A DNA stretch of 15,625 bases from CAZVPF01 sp964628195 (lineage in GTDB: Bacteria; Planctomycetota; Phycisphaerae; Sedimentisphaerales; Anaerohalosphaeraceae). The first letter of the stretch is position 1. Each line of letters begins with the position of its first letter. A model generated the notes under the pieces. That model ran no database searches. It was not told where the DNA came from and worked only from the letters and a program-made list of their open reading frames with translations. The position numbers were made by a program, and so were the translations under genes. The DNA is taken from NCBI GenBank assembly GCA_964628195.1, contig CAZVPF010000058.1, forward strand, positions 1 to 15,625. Reading direction: 5' to 3'. Shown piece by piece: positions 13,423-15,625 of the stretch.

Positions 13423-14595
13423 ATGGCACGAAGTTACAGGCCTTATACTACAAGAAAACGACCGGTTAAAAAGTATGTTGCCGGGGCGGTTATACTACTT
13501 GTCGCCGGGGCGGCGGTTTTTTTCGGGATACGCCATTTTCGGTCGGAACCGCAGGCAGCACAGGCCCAGGTTCCTGTAACCGGTCCACAGGCGGATGAGG
13601 AAATACTTACACCCGGTTCCCGCAGCGAGACGAGTATATCGCGAGATTTCAGCGAATCGATCAAGCCTGACAGCGGGGCGGATGTTGAGGATTTGCCTGA
13701 TGCAGAGGCGGTTGCGGTTGAGACAGAGCCTGAAGCAAGCGAGGCTGAAAGTGTTATAGAAGAGACCCCGGAGATTGAGCCTGAGGCAGTTGAGGTAGTC
13801 GAGCAGGCTGCGGCGGGTCCGGTTACGAGCGAGAACGCTTCGCGGATGATACTTTCTGCAAAAAGAGATGTCGATACGGGGGACGTTATCGCGGCGAGGG
13901 ATAAGCTGAACTCCGTTCTTTCGATGGAACTTTCGGACAGTGACGCGGCGGCGGTGAAGAAGATACTGGAAAGGCTTTCGGAGAAGTGGCTTTTCAGCAA
14001 GAAGCATTACCCGGCAGACAGTTTGACGGTTTTGTACCAGGTTCGGCCGGGGGATTATCTTTCGACGATAGGTTCGCGTTACAAGGTTCCTTATGAACTG
14101 ATTATGCAGATAAACGATATTGCCGATGCCAGGCTGCTGCGGGCAGGGCAGGAGATAAAGATTCCCAAGGGTCCTTTTCACGCGGTTGTTGACCGGTCGG
14201 AGTTTACCATGGATATTTATCTCGGCAAGAACACTTATGTAAAGACATACCCGATAGGGCTCGGCGAAGAGGGCAAGGAGACGCCTCTCGGCAGGTGGCG
14301 GGTGAAGTCTAACGGCAAGCTGGTCAGGCCGCCGTGGCCGAGGCCGCAGGAGCTTGGCGGGGGGCTTGTTCACCCGGAAGACCCGGAGTATCCGCTTGGT
14401 TCGCGTTGGATAGGTATCGAGGGTGTCGACCAGAACACGAGCAAGCGTGAGGGGTTCGGGATACACGGTACGAAGGACCCGGAGACGATCGGGACGAATT
14501 CTTCGATGGGGTGCATAAGGCTGCATAACGGTCACGCCCAGGAGGTTTATGACCTGATGACGCCAGGGATGTCGGAGATAGTTGTCAAGGAGTGA
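13423..14595 (+). CDS. LysM + L,D-transpeptidase (YkuD) membrane protein
   Basis: A 390-residue envelope enzyme. A basic N terminus is followed by one transmembrane helix (about 19-36), so the rest lies outside. Residues 45-135 are an acidic Glu/Ala/Val-rich linker, and 136-190 a helical segment. A LysM peptidoglycan-binding module is at about 203-250 (Y-Q-V-R-P-G-D-Y-L to I-K-I-P-K), and a YkuD catalytic domain at about 252-390. H348-G-T and S-S-M-G-C364-I-R-L give the catalytic His and Cys that cross-link or anchor to peptidoglycan stem peptides. GGAGG lies five bases before the ATG. The VWA gene follows after 35 bases, implying a shared envelope role. Confidence 0.92.
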   Translation: MARSYRPYTTRKRPVKKYVAGAVILLVAGAAVFFGIRHFRSEPQAAQAQVPVTGPQADEEILTPGSRSETSISRDFSESIKPDSGADVEDLPDAEAVAVETEPEASEAESVIEETPEIEPEAVEVVEQAAAGPVTSENASRMILSAKRDVDTGDVIAARDKLNSVLSMELSDSDAAAVKKILERLSEKWLFSKKHYPADSLTVLYQVRPGDYLSTIGSRYKVPYELIMQINDIADARLLRAGQEIKIPKGPFHAVVDRSEFTMDIYLGKNTYVKTYPIGLGEEGKETPLGRWRVKSNGKLVRPPWPRPQELGGGLVHPEDPEYPLGSRWIGIEGVDQNTSKREGFGIHGTKDPETIGTNSSMGCIRLHNGHAQEVYDLMTPGMSEIVVKE

Positions 14596-14630
14596 ACAGA
14601 TAATTCACTGGTAAAGGTGCGGCTGCGGAG

Positions 14631-15527
14631 ATGAGAAATGCAGGTGGTTCTATAACGTTTTGGGCCTGGATTTTGTCGCTTGTTCTGCATGGCGCCGGGC
14701 TGGCGGTGCTTGGTTTTATTTCATTCGCCGAGCGCGAGGCACCTGCGGCGGCAAGGCCGACCACGATAACGATAAACGACATTCGACAGCTTGCACCGGT
14801 CGACATGCCGAAGCCTAAGGTTGATTACGAGAGCATTAAGACCGATTATACCATACCCGAGCCGCCGCCTGCGGATTATGAGGATAAGCTCAAACTTCTC
14901 GACGAGCAGAGTAAAGGGCAGGACAAGCCGGGTCCGCTGCTCGAGGCGAACCCGGAGACTTCCGCTTTGGCGGCGAGCGGGCCGGAGCTTTCGTTTTTCG
15001 GGGCGGAAGCTTACGCTCGGAAGGTTTGTTTCGTGGTGGACTGTTCGGGGTCGATGAAGGGGCTGCTGAGGTCGGTTAAGAACCAGCTTCGCAGTTCGAT
15101 CGCGGGGTTGGCGCAGGATCAGTATTATTACATCATATTTTTTTCCGGGCAGAGCCTTACGGAGTCTGGCCGGGGCAGTCTTTTGAGGGCATCGTCGAGG
15201 GGCAAGAACAGGGCGTATGAATTTATCGAAACCGCCGAGGCGTTTGGCGCGACGGACCCGCTGCCCGCGATAGCGAGGGCTTTGGAGGTCAGGGACAATT
15301 CGGGCAAGGGGCCGGAGGTTATTTTTTTTCTGACCGACGGATTTGACCTTGATAACGAGGGCTCGGTGGATTTCGTCAAGACGCTGCTTGCTTATCGCCG
15401 CAAAAAGGCCCCGGACGCGGTTATCAATACGATAGGCTTCTGGACGGGGCCGAGAGATGAGGTGACGCTTGAATATATTGCCGAGAAAACGGGCGGGACG
15501 TTTGTGAATGTGCGGGGGAGAGAATAG
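14631..15527 (+). CDS. Membrane-anchored VWA domain protein
   Basis: The 298 residues comprise one transmembrane helix (about 10-31), a Pro-rich, acidic periplasmic stretch (about 55-120), and a von Willebrand A domain (about 130-295). The metal-ion-dependent adhesion site is complete: D137-C-S139-G-S141, T208 and D236-G. VWA domains bind protein ligands through this metal; the partner is unknown. The segment S-F-F-G-A-E-A-Y-A-R-K-V just before the domain is typical of such proteins in planctomycetes, from memory. The ribosome-binding site is poor: GGAG directly abuts the ATG, and AAGG is 14 bases away. The stop codon TAG is the second to fourth base of the first heptad of the downstream array. 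It probably shares an operon with the L,D-transpeptidase gene. Confidence 0.85.
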   Translation: MRNAGGSITFWAWILSLVLHGAGLAVLGFISFAEREAPAAARPTTITINDIRQLAPVDMPKPKVDYESIKTDYTIPEPPPADYEDKLKLLDEQSKGQDKPGPLLEANPETSALAASGPELSFFGAEAYARKVCFVVDCSGSMKGLLRSVKNQLRSSIAGLAQDQYYYIIFFSGQSLTESGRGSLLRASSRGKNRAYEFIETAEAFGATDPLPAIARALEVRDNSGKGPEVIFFLTDGFDLDNEGSVDFVKTLLAYRRKKAPDAVINTIGFWTGPRDEVTLEYIAEKTGGTFVNVRGRE

Positions 15528-15586
15528 GTTATAGGTTATAGGGGATAGGGATTAGGAATCAGGAAACAGGAAACAGAACACAGAAA
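15524..15586 (+). repeat. Degenerate heptanucleotide array, 9 units (right)
   Basis: Nine consecutive seven-base units fit NYAGRNN with no slip: ATAGGTT twice, ATAGGGG, ATAGGGA, TTAGGAA, TCAGGAA, ACAGGAA, ACAGAAC, ACAGAAA. The orientation and the order of types (GGTT, then GGGG, GGA, GAA, GAAC) copy the left array at 20-166. It overlaps the last codon and stop of the VWA gene. A G-rich, non-repetitive 39 bases follow to the window end. Confidence 0.9.
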
Positions 15587-15625
15587 GGCGGGGGCGTTGG
15601 GGTGAAACATGTATGCGGGGTTTGG

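Noticed and set aside
13495..14535. Minus-strand 346-codon frame opposite the L,D-transpeptidase gene
   Set aside because: Antisense shadow with no motifs; the plus strand encodes intact LysM and YkuD domains.

Overview
The window looks like a stretch of chromosome from an uncultivated bacterium, most plausibly a Planctomycetota/Phycisphaerae-type organism. That placement is inference. It rests on a Tat-exported Cys-type sulfatase near a lipoprotein GH29 fucosidase, the style of the membrane-anchored VWA protein, and the G-rich coding strands. No rRNA or tRNA is present to fix taxonomy. Fourteen features are coding or were once coding: twelve apparently intact genes and two protein remnants.

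Left edge to about 3030 is an accessory, visibly AT-rich island. It opens with a 21-unit degenerate heptanucleotide array (20-166). A remnant of a GxxExxY-family gene follows (331-408). Next comes a 699-residue NERD nuclease/SF1 helicase on the minus strand (530-2629), abutting the C-terminal scrap of an IS3-type transposase with an in-frame amber codon (2632-2832). A 52-bp imperfect palindrome (2838-2889) sits at the broken edge of that scrap.

From 8203 down to 3033 the minus strand carries a co-directional block: a coiled-coil/zinc-ribbon protein, an unusual RNase H-PurN fusion, a small membrane-anchored protein, the exported sulfatase, a CobO/BtuR corrinoid adenosyltransferase, and IspD. 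The first two are translationally coupled, and cobO-ispD are 17 nt apart.

From 8343 rightwards the plus strand carries an M20 metallopeptidase, an alpha-L-fucosidase (GH29 plus F5/8 C domain, lipoprotein), RarA, 5-formyl-THF cyclo-ligase, a LysM/L,D-transpeptidase, and a membrane-anchored VWA protein. Two of these genes (M20 and rarA) have a perfect TATAAT box 6-9 nt before the ATG, which predicts leaderless transcripts. A perfect 8-bp inverted repeat overlaps the predicted -10 of the L,D-transpeptidase gene.

The right edge carries a second heptad array (15524-15586) in the same orientation and with the same order of unit types as the left one. It supplies the stop codon of the VWA gene. Functional themes are degradation of sulfated fucose-containing glycans (sulfatase, fucosidase), one-carbon/purine metabolism (PurN, 5-FCL), isoprenoid and corrinoid metabolism (IspD, CobO), envelope remodelling (L,D-transpeptidase, VWA) and DNA maintenance (RarA, helicase). 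The most unusual items are the ordered heptad arrays, the RNase H-PurN fusion, the two leaderless-type promoters and the nuclease-helicase in a mobile-element scar.
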